This document shows positions 43,376 to 52,116 of a DNA stretch of 64,000 nt, piece by piece. Position 1 is the stretch's first letter; each line of letters opens with the position of its first letter. The stretch lies in contig JADJWK010000004.1 in NCBI GenBank assembly GCA_016716405.1, forward strand, positions 372,001 to 436,000. Reading direction: 5' to 3'. Origin of the DNA: Candidatus Melainabacteria bacterium. GTDB taxonomy: Bacteria; Cyanobacteriota; Vampirovibrionia; Obscuribacterales; Obscuribacteraceae. The position numbers and the translations under genes were made by a program. A model generated the notes under the pieces. It was not told the origin of the DNA, made no database searches, and saw only the letters and a program-made list of their open reading frames with translations.

Positions 43376-43424
43376 GGCGTGTTGTTCCAGCGGAGCTGAT
43401 CTCCTGCCCTGCGGATAACACGCC
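43376..43424. terminator. Large inverted repeat between DUF378 and ArsC-like genes
   Basis: GGCGTGTT (43376-43383) pairs with AACACGCC (43417-43424), extending to 12 bp with wobbles; the interior folds again (GGAG 43392-43395 with CTCC 43401-43404). It lies between convergent genes and may serve both as a terminator, though no T-run follows. Confidence 0.4.
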
Positions 43425-43468
43425 ATACGGACTCGCTCGAGCTCAGCCCGAGGCGCAAGCAAATTGCG

Positions 43469-43825
43469 CTAGCTCAATAACGCCCTGACATTCTCCACCG
43501 GTCTCGCGAGGACCGCCTTATCGCCGCGCTCGACGATAGGACGCTCGATCAGATCCGGATGCTCCACCATGAGATCGATGATCTCCTTTTCGCTCAACTC
43601 TTTTCTGGCCAGTCCCATCTCTTTATATAGAGATTCTTTGGTGCGCAGCAGATTGCGAGCCGGTATATTCATCTTTTTGAGCAGCTCTTTCAATTTAGAG
43701 GCGCTCAGGGGCTCGATATAGTAGTTGACCCGATCGAAATCCACTCCATACTCGGCCAGCAGCTTATTGGTCTTGCGGCAGGTGGTGCAGGTCGGTTTCT
43801 CATAGACCGTTATCTTCTTGTTCAT
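43469..43825 (-). CDS. ArsC/Spx-family thioredoxin-fold protein
   Basis: 118 residues. It has the ArsC-family start KITVYEKPTCTTCRKTNKLL with Cys13-x-x-Cys16. The ending DLMVEHPDLIERPIVERGDK matches the ArsC/YffB/Spx family. Arsenate reduction is one option; many such proteins act only as thiol-redox or regulatory factors. The gene overlaps the ACT-domain gene by 4 bp (ATGA), so they are coupled. Confidence 0.88.
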   Translation of the reverse strand: MNKKITVYEKPTCTTCRKTNKLLAEYGVDFDRVNYYIEPLSASKLKELLKKMNIPARNLLRTKESLYKEMGLARKELSEKEIIDLMVEHPDLIERPIVERGDKAVLARPVENVRALLS

Positions 43826-44373
43826 ACTCTTGCCACCTCCTTATCGGCTCCGGTGCTCAGGTCGATGTCGACACTCTGGCTCCGGGCAATCTCGTCGAGC
43901 TCTTCCTTGAGCTTGCCCACGGGAAGATCCGGAGGGACAAGAATTGTAGCGTTCATGCAAAAAAGCGGAGTACCGGTGACCGGCGCTCCCACGACATCGG
44001 TCTCCACCGACTGGATATTGATCTTCTTGTCGCGAAGCTGGCTCGATACGGAGTGGACGATCCCCTCGTGATCGGCGCCCCGCAGGGACAACTCGCAGCG
44101 GACGTAGTCTTTGTAGATCTCCGGGCTTATCGGCCTGGTAACCTTGGTACTGATTGTAATACCATCCTTCTCGAGGACCGAGAGGTCTTTCTTGATCGCC
44201 TCGAGCTTGTCGGAGGCGCCGGTTACCAGCATGATAGCGGCGAACTCGCCACCGAGAATGGCCATGCGGCTCGCTTCGAGATTGGCGCCATGACCCGCCA
44301 GGACCTCGGTGACCCGGGCGACGATACCGGGCCGGTCCTCGCCCACCGCCGTGACTAGAAGTTGATTGCCCAT
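43822..44373 (-). CDS. Two-ACT-domain regulatory protein (GcvR-like)
   Basis: 183 residues from ATG 44373. ACT one spans residues 1-75 (LVTAVGEDRPGIVARVTEVL) and ACT two ~88-175 (LRGADHEGIVHSVSSQLRDK). This is the layout of GcvR, which binds glycine and antagonises GcvA in E. coli, and of other glycine-cleavage repressor-like proteins. No gcv genes are nearby. The ligand is probably an amino acid. Confidence 0.88.
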   Translation of the reverse strand: MGNQLLVTAVGEDRPGIVARVTEVLAGHGANLEASRMAILGGEFAAIMLVTGASDKLEAIKKDLSVLEKDGITISTKVTRPISPEIYKDYVRCELSLRGADHEGIVHSVSSQLRDKKINIQSVETDVVGAPVTGTPLFCMNATILVPPDLPVGKLKEELDEIARSQSVDIDLSTGADKEVARV

Positions 44374-44515
44374 CTCTTGGAAATCCCCTTTATATCGAAA
44401 GAGCATACAGGAGCATCAGTGTATCAGGAGACGGTTGTCATTTCCATACAGATGAATGGGTTAATTTGGCCCCCAACTGGGTGATGTCTCAGCCCGAATT
44501 TCTTCCTAAGATATC

Positions 44516-46048
44516 TTGACGTGGAATCCCGGAAACTCGAACACAAGGCAAGCTATTTCGATTGCCCTGCTACGGAAAGTGGCCGACCTCAATCCCAATC
44601 GAGATCTTCTCGCACTGGTTGTCGATGCGACACCCAGCGGCATGATCATGGTTGACAGCAGTGGAAAGATCGCCCTTGTCAATATGCAGATCGAGAAGCT
44701 CTTCGGATACCACCGTCAAGAGCTCCTCGGCGAGCCCATCGAGATTCTGGTACCGGAGGCGGCCCGGAGCGGGCATGCAGCCCTCCGGGACAGCTACATG
44801 GCCGCTCCTCTTGCTCGCAACATGGGAAGCGGTCGCGATCTTCACGGACGAAGAAAAGACGGCAGCCTCATTCCGATAGAGATAGGTCTCAACCCTCTCA
44901 CAGCCGGCGGCGAGCAATATGTCCTAGCCTCGGTAGTGGATATCTCCGAGCGAAAGCGCCACGAGGAGCGCCTGGCTCTGGTGGTAGAGGCTGCGCCCAG
45001 CGGCATGGTGATGGTCGACCGCACAGGCAGAATCATTCTTGTCAACTCGCATATCGAGAAGCTCTTCGGCTACGCGCGCGAAAAGCTCCTGGGCAAACCC
45101 ATAGAGACCCTGATTCCAAGAAACTACCGGGACAAGCACCCCGCCCAGAGAGATGCCTATTTCCAGGCGCCGAGCACCAGAGCCATGGGAGTCGGCCGTG
45201 ACCTCTTCGGACTGCACAAAAACGGAAGCGAGATTCCAGTGGAGATCGGATTGAATCCAATCTCAATGGAAGACGAGGAATTCGTTCTGGCATCGGTGGT
45301 CGATATCACAGAGCGCAAGATCGCCGAGCGAATCATCCATGACAAAGTCCTGGAGCTGGAGCGCTCGAACCGGGACCTTCAACAGTTTGCCTATGTATGC
45401 TCCCACGACCTCCAGGAGCCTCTTCGCGTAATCTCCAACTATACCCAGCTAATCAGCCGCCGTTATGCAGGCAGACTGGACGAGGACGCCGATGAGTTCA
45501 TCGAGTTCATAGTATCGGCATCCAGGAGGATGCAGGGTCTGATCAACGACCTCCTCGCCTATAGCAGGGTGGAGACCAGGGGCAAACCCTTCACGACTGT
45601 GAACACCAATAAGGCCGTCGAAGCCGCCGCCGCCAATCTCAAACTGGCCATCGAAGAAGCCGGCGCAAAGATCGACTGTCGCCCTCTGCCATCTGTGACC
45701 GGCGACGAGACTCAACTCCTGCAGCTTTTTCAGAACCTATTGAGCAACGCCATCAAGTTCCGCTCGAAGGCTCCTCCGCAAATCGAGATAGCCGGCATCA
45801 GAAGCGGCGGTCGTGTGACATTCACGGTATCGGACAACGGCATCGGTATCGATGCGAAGCATGCTGATCGCATCTTTGTGATCTTTCAACGATTACATAC
45901 CAGAGAAGACTATGAAGGCAGCGGCATCGGACTGGCGATTTGCAAGCGAATCGTCGAGCGCCATGGCGGCTTTATAAAGGTCGAACCGGAAACAGGCGGA
46001 GGAAGCAAATTCATCTTTTCCCTGCCCATGGCAGGAGAAAGCCAATGA
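44516..46048 (+). CDS. PAS-PAS sensor histidine kinase
   Basis: 510 residues from TTG 44516; GTG 44579 is an alternative. Two closely similar PAS domains (residues ~33-145 and ~155-270; both with ATPSGM/AAPSGM and LVN...IEKLFGY) precede a HisKA box FAYVCSHDLQEPLRVISNYT and a HATPase with NLLSNAIKFRS, SDNGIGID and GSGIGLAICKRIVERHGG. No TM segment is visible, so it is cytoplasmic. The type is common in cyanobacteria, where it partners Rcp1-like regulators. The next gene encodes such a regulator and overlaps by 4 bp. Confidence 0.92.
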   Translation: MTWNPGNSNTRQAISIALLRKVADLNPNRDLLALVVDATPSGMIMVDSSGKIALVNMQIEKLFGYHRQELLGEPIEILVPEAARSGHAALRDSYMAAPLARNMGSGRDLHGRRKDGSLIPIEIGLNPLTAGGEQYVLASVVDISERKRHEERLALVVEAAPSGMVMVDRTGRIILVNSHIEKLFGYAREKLLGKPIETLIPRNYRDKHPAQRDAYFQAPSTRAMGVGRDLFGLHKNGSEIPVEIGLNPISMEDEEFVLASVVDITERKIAERIIHDKVLELERSNRDLQQFAYVCSHDLQEPLRVISNYTQLISRRYAGRLDEDADEFIEFIVSASRRMQGLINDLLAYSRVETRGKPFTTVNTNKAVEAAAANLKLAIEEAGAKIDCRPLPSVTGDETQLLQLFQNLLSNAIKFRSKAPPQIEIAGIRSGGRVTFTVSDNGIGIDAKHADRIFVIFQRLHTREDYEGSGIGLAICKRIVERHGGFIKVEPETGGGSKFIFSLPMAGESQ

Positions 46049-46467
46049 TCAAAGTGCTACTGGTCGAGGACAGCAAAGCCGACGCACGGCTGATACTGGA
46101 AGTCTTCAAAGACGAGAAGATAGCCGTCGACGTCACCGTAGTGATAGACGGCGAAGAAGCCTTGGATTATCTCCGGGCCAACGGCAATAGCGAATCGACC
46201 AAGCCGGATCTGATCCTCCTCGATCTCAACCTGCCAAGGAAGGATGGTCGAGAGGTCCTTGCCGAAATCAAGACGGACCAGGATCTCAAATCGATTCCGG
46301 TGGTGATTCTGACAACCTCCCAATCGGAAGAGGACATCTTGCGAAGCTACGACCTCCAGGCCAGTTGCTATGTGACCAAGCCCATCGATCTCGATCGCTT
46401 CATAGGAATCATCAAGTCACTGGATAAGTTCTGGTTTTCTGCAGTGAGGTTTCCACCCAAATCATGA
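46045..46467 (+). CDS. Rcp1-like single-domain response regulator
   Basis: 140 residues from ATG 46045, overlapping the kinase stop (ATGA). Receiver motifs: acidic pair LLVEDSKADARLILE, phosphoacceptor LILLDLNLPRKDGREVL, Thr VVILTTSQSEED and Lys CYVTKPIDLDRF. There is no output domain. The N-x-P-x-x-x-G and late KPIDLD pattern are Rcp1/CheY-like. It is coupled on both sides to histidine kinase genes. Confidence 0.94.
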   Translation: MIKVLLVEDSKADARLILEVFKDEKIAVDVTVVIDGEEALDYLRANGNSESTKPDLILLDLNLPRKDGREVLAEIKTDQDLKSIPVVILTTSQSEEDILRSYDLQASCYVTKPIDLDRFIGIIKSLDKFWFSAVRFPPKS

Positions 46468-47969
46468 GCAATCTCGATCAGACACCAGTACTGCTTGTCG
46501 AGGACAGCCAGGCCGACGCTCGTTATGTGCAGACGCTCCTGCCGGGCAGCTCTTACCGAATTGTGCACGCCACCAGCCTGGCCAAAGCCGAGAGCGTTCT
46601 TATCACCAACGGAATCGTAATCATCCTGCTCGATCTCTCCCTTCCTGACGGTCAAGGAATCGATACTTTTCTGACTATGAAAGCTCTCGCTGGCGACACT
46701 CCGATTGTCATACTCACCGGCCTCGATGACGAAGAGACAGCCTTCAAGGCCGTTCATCTGGGGGCCCAGGACTATATACTCAAGACCGAGATCAGCGAGA
46801 ACACTCTCTCGCGTTCGATTCGCTATGCCATCGAGAGAAAACGAAACCAGGCTCAACTGAGCCTGGTGGCCAGACTGGCAAGAGACGCCGAGGCCAGTCT
46901 CAAGCTCGCCCTGCGGGCTTCCCAGACCGGTGTCTGGTCCTGGAATATAGAAGACGACACCGTAGACTGCGACGAGCTCACCCTCAGCCTGATCAATGTC
47001 GATCCCGGCCGCGACTTCGGCAGCCTGGATGAGTTCCTGATCTTCGTTCACCCGGAGGATCGAAAGAGAGTCGAGGAGTCGGTACGCCAGGCAGTGGATG
47101 GGAACACGGACTTCGAGGAGGACTTCCGGGTGATTCCGCTTCGAGGAGATATCCGGCACCTCTCCGCCTCGGGCAGGAGCATTGCTGATACCGGTGGCAG
47201 GGTCAATCGGATCACCGGAGTAGTGAGGGAGATAACAAGGCAGAAGCTCGAAGAGGAGAACGCCAAGAGACTTCTGGTTCTGGAACAGCACGAGGATTTC
47301 GTGGCGACCCTCACCCATGACCTGAAAAACCCGCTCATCGGAGCCGACCGAGTCCTGGAGCTGATGGTGAGCGAATCTCTGGGGGCCCTGAGCGAAAAGC
47401 AGAAATCCTACCTCTCACTTTTGAAACAGGGCAATGCCGAGATGCTGGCCCTTATCCAGAATCTCCTTCAGGTCTATCGATTCGGAAAGGGTCCCCTCGA
47501 GCTCGATATAACGACAGTCGACATGAGGGAGCTTTCCGAATCCTCCATAGAGCAGTTGCGTTTGCTCGGGGAGATCGAGGATGTCCTTATCGAAGCTTCA
47601 TTCACAGGCGAAGACCACAAGATAGAAGCCGATGCCATCTCGGTGAAGAGAATCTTGATGAATCTGATCGGCAACGGCCTCAAATTCAGCCCGCCGGGCA
47701 GTACTGTTGTCGTAAGGGGAAGGCGCGAAGGGAACGAATATTCTCTCGAGGTGAGCGATCAGGGAACCGGCATTCCTCCCGACGAGCTCCTGATAATCTT
47801 CGATCGCTTCACCCGCGGGCGCCAGGGAAGGCGTCACGACAGCGGTACCGGTCTCGGACTCTATCTCTGCAAGCAGCTTTCCGAAGCTCACGGCGGCTCC
47901 ATTGACTGCCGGAGCAATCCCGGCTCGGGCACCGTATTCGAGGTTAGACTGCCGGTAGGTCACCATTAG
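46464..47969 (+). CDS. Receiver-PAS-histidine kinase hybrid
   Basis: 501 residues, ATGA overlap with the preceding regulator. Residues 1-125 are a receiver (LLVEDSQADARYVQTLL, LLDLSLPDGQGID, ILKTEIS). A PAS region follows (~140-265; GVWSWNIEDDTVDCDELTLS). HisKA is ATLTHDLKNPLIGADRVLEL near 290, and HATPase has MNLIGNGLKFSPPGSTVVVR, SDQGTGIPPDE and GTGLGLYLCKQLSEAHGG. An N-terminal receiver makes it a relay kinase whose activity is gated by another kinase's phosphotransfer, probably from the neighbouring 44516 kinase. Confidence 0.92.
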   Translation: MSNLDQTPVLLVEDSQADARYVQTLLPGSSYRIVHATSLAKAESVLITNGIVIILLDLSLPDGQGIDTFLTMKALAGDTPIVILTGLDDEETAFKAVHLGAQDYILKTEISENTLSRSIRYAIERKRNQAQLSLVARLARDAEASLKLALRASQTGVWSWNIEDDTVDCDELTLSLINVDPGRDFGSLDEFLIFVHPEDRKRVEESVRQAVDGNTDFEEDFRVIPLRGDIRHLSASGRSIADTGGRVNRITGVVREITRQKLEEENAKRLLVLEQHEDFVATLTHDLKNPLIGADRVLELMVSESLGALSEKQKSYLSLLKQGNAEMLALIQNLLQVYRFGKGPLELDITTVDMRELSESSIEQLRLLGEIEDVLIEASFTGEDHKIEADAISVKRILMNLIGNGLKFSPPGSTVVVRGRREGNEYSLEVSDQGTGIPPDELLIIFDRFTRGRQGRRHDSGTGLGLYLCKQLSEAHGGSIDCRSNPGSGTVFEVRLPVGHH

Positions 47970-48098
47970 TAATACCAGATACTTTTGACAAGATAGTTCA
48001 AGCCTCCATGCTAAAATTGGAATTGTTCAATCTAAAATCCGTTATCCCGAGACGCCGGAGACGGATTCACCTAAACCCTATAGCCTGAAGTCAATATC

Positions 48099-49145
48099 GT
48101 GGCCGACTTTCCGACTCCAGACATTCTCGCCAGTGTCATCGATACTGCATCCACGGGTATGATCTTGCTCGACAGTAAAGGGCGAATAAACCTTGTCAAT
48201 GCAGAGATCGAGAGACTCTCGGGCTGCCGGCGTGACGAGCTCCTGGGTTGTCCGCTGGAAGCGATCCTGCCCGACGGAATCGCCTCCGCAACTTCGTTTA
48301 TCCGGCATCACCAGGACGGAAGCAGCGTCCCGGTGGTGATCAGGAAAACCAGGCTTCGAGCTGGAAACGAAGATTTTCAGCTAGCCACGATCATCGATAT
48401 CTCGACACGCGACTGCAAGGAAGCGCATCTCCGGCTCCGGGACCTGGAGGAGCACCAGGACTTCGTGGCAACTCTCACTCATGACCTGAAAGCGCCTCTA
48501 ATAGGAACGGATCGAGTTCTGGAATTGATGGTGAAGGAATCGGCAGGACCTTTGAGCGAGGAGCAGAAGACCTGCCTGATGCAGCTTAAGCAGAGCAATG
48601 CCGATATGCTCAATCTTGTCCAGAACCTCCTCGATGTATACCGGCTCCACAAAGAGCCGCTGGATATGGAGTCCGAGATCGTCGACATGAAAGAGCAGGC
48701 TGCTTTGGTCAAAGAACAGCTGCGCATCTACGGCGAGATCGAAGATGTGCGCATAGAGATCGAGTTCAAAGGCAAGAATCACAAGATTGAGGCCAATGCG
48801 TTCTCAGTCAGGCGAATCCTGATGAACCTGATCGGCAACGCCATCAAGTTCGGACCGCCAGGAAGCACGGTGATCGTCAGGGGAAGACGTCAGGCAGGCT
48901 GGTATGTCCTGGAGGTTACCGATCAGGGGACCGGTATCCCGGCAGACGAGCTGAAGAAAATCTTCGATCGGTTCAGGCGCGGACGGGAAGGGCTTCGCCA
49001 CGAAAGCAGCACGGGGCTCGGGCTCTATCTCTGCAAGAAGCTCATCGAGGCTCACGGTGGAACAATCGGCTGTCGGAGCCGGACCGGCTCCGATACGACT
49101 TTTGTGGCTAGATTGCCGGTCAAGCAGTCTACTCCATCTTCTTGA
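48099..49145 (+). CDS. PAS-histidine kinase, paralogue of the preceding hybrid kinase
   Basis: 348 residues from GTG 48099. One PAS (~8-110; ASTGMILLDSKGRINLVNAE) precedes HisKA ATLTHDLKAPLIGTDRVLEL and HATPase MNLIGNAIKFGPPGSTVIVR. The kinase core is nearly the same as that of the 46464 gene, indicating tandem duplication. The receiver of that paralogue is absent. A 129-bp gap separates the two. Its 3' end overlaps the convergent C39 peptidase gene by 17 bp. Confidence 0.9.
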   Translation: MADFPTPDILASVIDTASTGMILLDSKGRINLVNAEIERLSGCRRDELLGCPLEAILPDGIASATSFIRHHQDGSSVPVVIRKTRLRAGNEDFQLATIIDISTRDCKEAHLRLRDLEEHQDFVATLTHDLKAPLIGTDRVLELMVKESAGPLSEEQKTCLMQLKQSNADMLNLVQNLLDVYRLHKEPLDMESEIVDMKEQAALVKEQLRIYGEIEDVRIEIEFKGKNHKIEANAFSVRRILMNLIGNAIKFGPPGSTVIVRGRRQAGWYVLEVTDQGTGIPADELKKIFDRFRRGREGLRHESSTGLGLYLCKKLIEAHGGTIGCRSRTGSDTTFVARLPVKQSTPSS

Positions 49146-49737
49146 CCACTGCAGGATCGTAGGACGGCTTGCCCTTGCGCAGCATCATTCCGAAATGGAC
49201 GACCTTCTCTTTGCCGTCGGTGTCATGCCAGCGTCTCTCGAACTCGGCTTTCGGAACATAGGTGTAATTGCCCAGGGTAGACGGATCCATGAAAAAGACA
49301 TTTTCCCTGTCATAACCGATGGCCACGACATAATGCCCGTCGTCCCAGTCTTTCTCATAGTCTTTCTTCTCGTCGGGCCAGGCCTGCAAAAGACAGATCA
49401 CCGGCTGTCCCGAATCGAGATAATGCTCGAGTTCCTTCGAGGTCAACCCGGTGCGGATCTCGACCTCGAAGCCGTGCTTTCGAGCCAGCTTCTCGATCCG
49501 GCGGTAGCGCGTGCCGTGCCTTGGTCCGGCGCCAAGCAGGCGGGAGAGCTCGTCTTCTCTGAATTCCAATCCAAAGAAAGCAAAGACCGACTGCACCGCC
49601 GCCACACCGCAGGTATAACAGGTAGACTGCCTGGTCATGGGCACCCGGATGGCAGAAGCCGGCAGCGCCGGAGCCCTTTTTTCCGGTTCGGTCTCTGCGG
49701 TGCTATCGCTCATGCAGAGCAGAGCGGCAAATAGCAA
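49129..49737 (-). CDS. Exported C39-family (papain-like) cysteine peptidase
   Basis: At least 202 residues. The catalytic Cys is in STCYTCGVAAVQSVF, the His in DDGHYVVAIGYD, and the Asp in FFMDPSTLGNY, in C39 order. A hydrophobic export signal is present (VLALLFAALLC), but the only in-frame starts are TTG 49737 or ATG 49713, which cut into it; the frame upstream reads IDRRAP before an in-frame stop, so a non-standard ATT start at about 49764 is possible. C39 domains process leader peptides or cleave secreted proteins. It directly follows the sigma factor gene (22 bp). Confidence 0.8.
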   Translation of the reverse strand: MLFAALLCMSDSTAETEPEKRAPALPASAIRVPMTRQSTCYTCGVAAVQSVFAFFGLEFREDELSRLLGAGPRHGTRYRRIEKLARKHGFEVEIRTGLTSKELEHYLDSGQPVICLLQAWPDEKKDYEKDWDDGHYVVAIGYDRENVFFMDPSTLGNYTYVPKAEFERRWHDTDGKEKVVHFGMMLRKGKPSYDPAVVKKME

Positions 49738-49759
49738 AGCCAGGACTGGAGCGCGCCTG

Positions 49760-51001
49760 TCAATCGATATAGTCCCTCAGCTTGCGAGAGCGATTCGGAT
49801 GCCTGAGCTTGCGCAGAGCTTTGGCCTCGATCTGGCGAATACGCTCCCTGGTTACTCCGAACAACTGGCCGACTTCCTCCAGGGTTCTTATTCTCCCGTC
49901 ATCGAGACCGAATCGCAGACGCAGGACGTCACGCTCGCGCGGGGAAAGCACAGCCATGACGGCGATGATATCTTCGCGCAGAAGCTCCTGGGTGATGGCG
50001 TTCATCGGTGTCTCGGCGTCGGTGTCCTCGACGAAGTCACCGATTCTGGTATCATCTTCCTTGCCTACAGGCGTCTCGAGGGAAATCGGTTCTGAGGCCA
50101 CTTTCATGATGTCCCTGAGCTTCTGAACCGAGATCTGCATGGCTGCCGCGATTTCCTCGTCGGCGGGCTTGGAGCCCTTTTCCTGGGAAAGCTGCCGGGT
50201 GGTTTTCTTGACTTTGTTGATCAACTCCACCATATGCACCGGCACCCTGATGGTCCGAGCCTGATCGGCTATCGCCCTGGTAATCGCCTGGCGGATCCAC
50301 CATGTGGCGTAAGTGCTGAAGCGGAAACCCCGCTCGTGATCGAATTTCTCGGCAGCTCTGATCAAGCCGAGATTACCTTCCTGAATCAGATCGAGAAACT
50401 GCATGCCCCGCCCGGAATACTTCTTGGCGATGGAGACCACCAGGCGGAGGTTGGCCTGGACGAGCTGGCGTTTGGCGATAGCACCGTCAGCGCCACCAGT
50501 ACCGATCTTCCGGGCGAGCTCGATTTCCTGGGTGGCGGTCAGAAGCGGAATCGAGCCTATCTCCTTGAGATAGAGCCTGACAGGGTCGCTCTGGGCGAGC
50601 CCCCAGGAGCTGTCGACAGCGAGAGCGACGATATCCTCAGGCTCGCTCTCGTCGTCCTCGAATTCTACCGGCTCGTCATCGTCGAAGAAAATCGATTCCT
50701 CGTCGTCATCGTCGAAGTTGGACCTTGTTACACGCCCCCGCTCCTGTCCTTTTCTCTTGTCCGGCTTCTCTTTCTTGCCGGAGGGCTCGAGCTTGGATTT
50801 GACCTTCTCCGACAATTCCTCCGGAACATCGATGGAACGGACGAACTCGCTCAAACGCTCCTTGACGGACTGATTGTCGGACCAGCGAGAATTACAGGAT
50901 TGGCAGCCGGTGAGATGGCGATAGACCACCGCCGACTTCTCGGAGTTCATGTCGTTGGCAAGCATCGACTCGATCTCGACTACAACATCCTTGCACTTCA
51001 T
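49760..51001 (-). CDS. Sigma-70 (RpoD-type) factor with N-terminal anti-sigma zinc-finger motif
   Basis: 413 residues from ATG 51001, with GAGGGGGACC upstream. Residues 1-70 are a ZAS/zf-HC2-like domain: Cys3, His29, Cys33 and Cys36 (RHLTGCQSCNS) have the 26-4-3 spacing of the RsrA zinc site (C11, H37, C41, C44). A basic linker and a long acidic stretch (~95-135) follow. Then come region 1.2 (DPVRLYLKEIGSIPLLTATQ), region 2 (NLRLVVSIAKKYSGRGMQFL; FSTYATWWIRQAITRAIADQ), region 3 (VHMVELINKVKKTTRQLSQE) and region 4 (EEVGQLFGVTRERIRQIEAK). Fusion of anti-sigma and primary-type sigma modules is unusual. I infer zinc- or thiol-controlled self-inhibition. Confidence 0.9.
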   Translation of the reverse strand: MKCKDVVVEIESMLANDMNSEKSAVVYRHLTGCQSCNSRWSDNQSVKERLSEFVRSIDVPEELSEKVKSKLEPSGKKEKPDKRKGQERGRVTRSNFDDDDEESIFFDDDEPVEFEDDESEPEDIVALAVDSSWGLAQSDPVRLYLKEIGSIPLLTATQEIELARKIGTGGADGAIAKRQLVQANLRLVVSIAKKYSGRGMQFLDLIQEGNLGLIRAAEKFDHERGFRFSTYATWWIRQAITRAIADQARTIRVPVHMVELINKVKKTTRQLSQEKGSKPADEEIAAAMQISVQKLRDIMKVASEPISLETPVGKEDDTRIGDFVEDTDAETPMNAITQELLREDIIAVMAVLSPRERDVLRLRFGLDDGRIRTLEEVGQLFGVTRERIRQIEAKALRKLRHPNRSRKLRDYID

Positions 51002-51179
51002 CAAAAAGGTCCCCCTCGCTCCTACCAGGTTATGCACGAGCCAAAAACTTTATTCCCTGCTCGCGGGCCATTTTTTAACGGTTCACAGCTTATTCCAGGC
51101 CCGGGAAATCTCGACAAGGGCTTCTCCCGGCAGGGGCCGAGGCTCGAAGCGATTGAGACAAAGCTTCAATCTTTCCGCC

Positions 51180-51983
51180 TCAGTAATCGAGCCCCTTTGC
51201 ATTGCGGCGTTTTACCGCCTCCACTATCTGACGCCCGTTGCGCTCCATGGCAGCAGCCTCCCGGCCGCGCCTCTGGCGCTTGAGCATACCGGCATAATTC
51301 AGGATCGATTCACCCTGCGCCTGCTGGGCATGAGAGATCACCCGCAGACCGGCGACCTTCTTGTACCATTTCTCTGCCTCCTCCAATCTGCCCTGACGCT
51401 CCAGGAATTGAGCCAGAGCATCGAATGCCTGGGGAGAGCTTATACACTGGACGAGATCCGCTTCCCGGGCTTCCACCTTCTCCGCCGCTTCTCTATATAC
51501 CTTCTCGGCTTCTTGAGTGCGTCCGGTCTTCTCGTACACCAGACCGAGACCATCGAGAATGCCGACCATGGCAGGCGAGATTCCGCCTGACATATTCTTG
51601 TCCTCCAGGGGTCTGGCAAGACTGAAATAACGCTCGGCCTGATCATAGCGCTCGAGCTTGAGGTAGCACTGGGCGGGCCAGACATAGTCGCTGGCGCTAT
51701 GGCTGCCCCTCCATTTCGAGCTCACTTCCGCCGAGCGCTCGAACTCCAGGGCGGCTTTCTCGAAGTCGCCTTTGCGGTAATGAATCAGGCCCAGGCGAAA
51801 AAGAGCGCTGGAAAGCTGGCTGTAGACCGCGCCGGGCTCTTTGCGATAACGCTCTTCCAGGCTTGTGACCAGGCTTTTCTGTTGCGTCTCTTCCACGTCC
51901 ACGCTCTCCCGGCTCTGGGAAGCGCCGGCGCCAGCCAGCACCATCAGCGCCACTAAAACCAGAGCTCTACTCGATTTAGACAT
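51180..51983 (-). CDS. Exported TPR protein
   Basis: 267 residues from ATG 51983; the open frame extends further but the N-terminus MSKSSRALVLVALMVLAGAG is a signal peptide and GGGAGG lies upstream. TPR units include LFRLGLIHYRKGDFEKAALE, AQCYLKLERYDQAERYFSLA, LDGLGLVYEKTGRTQEAEKV and ALAQFLERQGRLEEAEKWYK. Protein-protein interaction in the periplasm or at the surface is inferred. Several TPR proteins in this window share this build. Confidence 0.85.
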   Translation of the reverse strand: MSKSSRALVLVALMVLAGAGASQSRESVDVEETQQKSLVTSLEERYRKEPGAVYSQLSSALFRLGLIHYRKGDFEKAALEFERSAEVSSKWRGSHSASDYVWPAQCYLKLERYDQAERYFSLARPLEDKNMSGGISPAMVGILDGLGLVYEKTGRTQEAEKVYREAAEKVEAREADLVQCISSPQAFDALAQFLERQGRLEEAEKWYKKVAGLRVISHAQQAQGESILNYAGMLKRQRRGREAAAMERNGRQIVEAVKRRNAKGLDY

Positions 51984-52116
51984 TTCCCGGAATTCGCCTC
52001 CCTGATCGGACCTAAAGTCTACAGCCGGAGCGCGGAATTTAGACAGGCTATATTCGAAATCCAGGATGAAGAGCTTGCCAGGAAGCTGGTGACGGAGCAA
52101 TTCGGCTCCATCGCCG

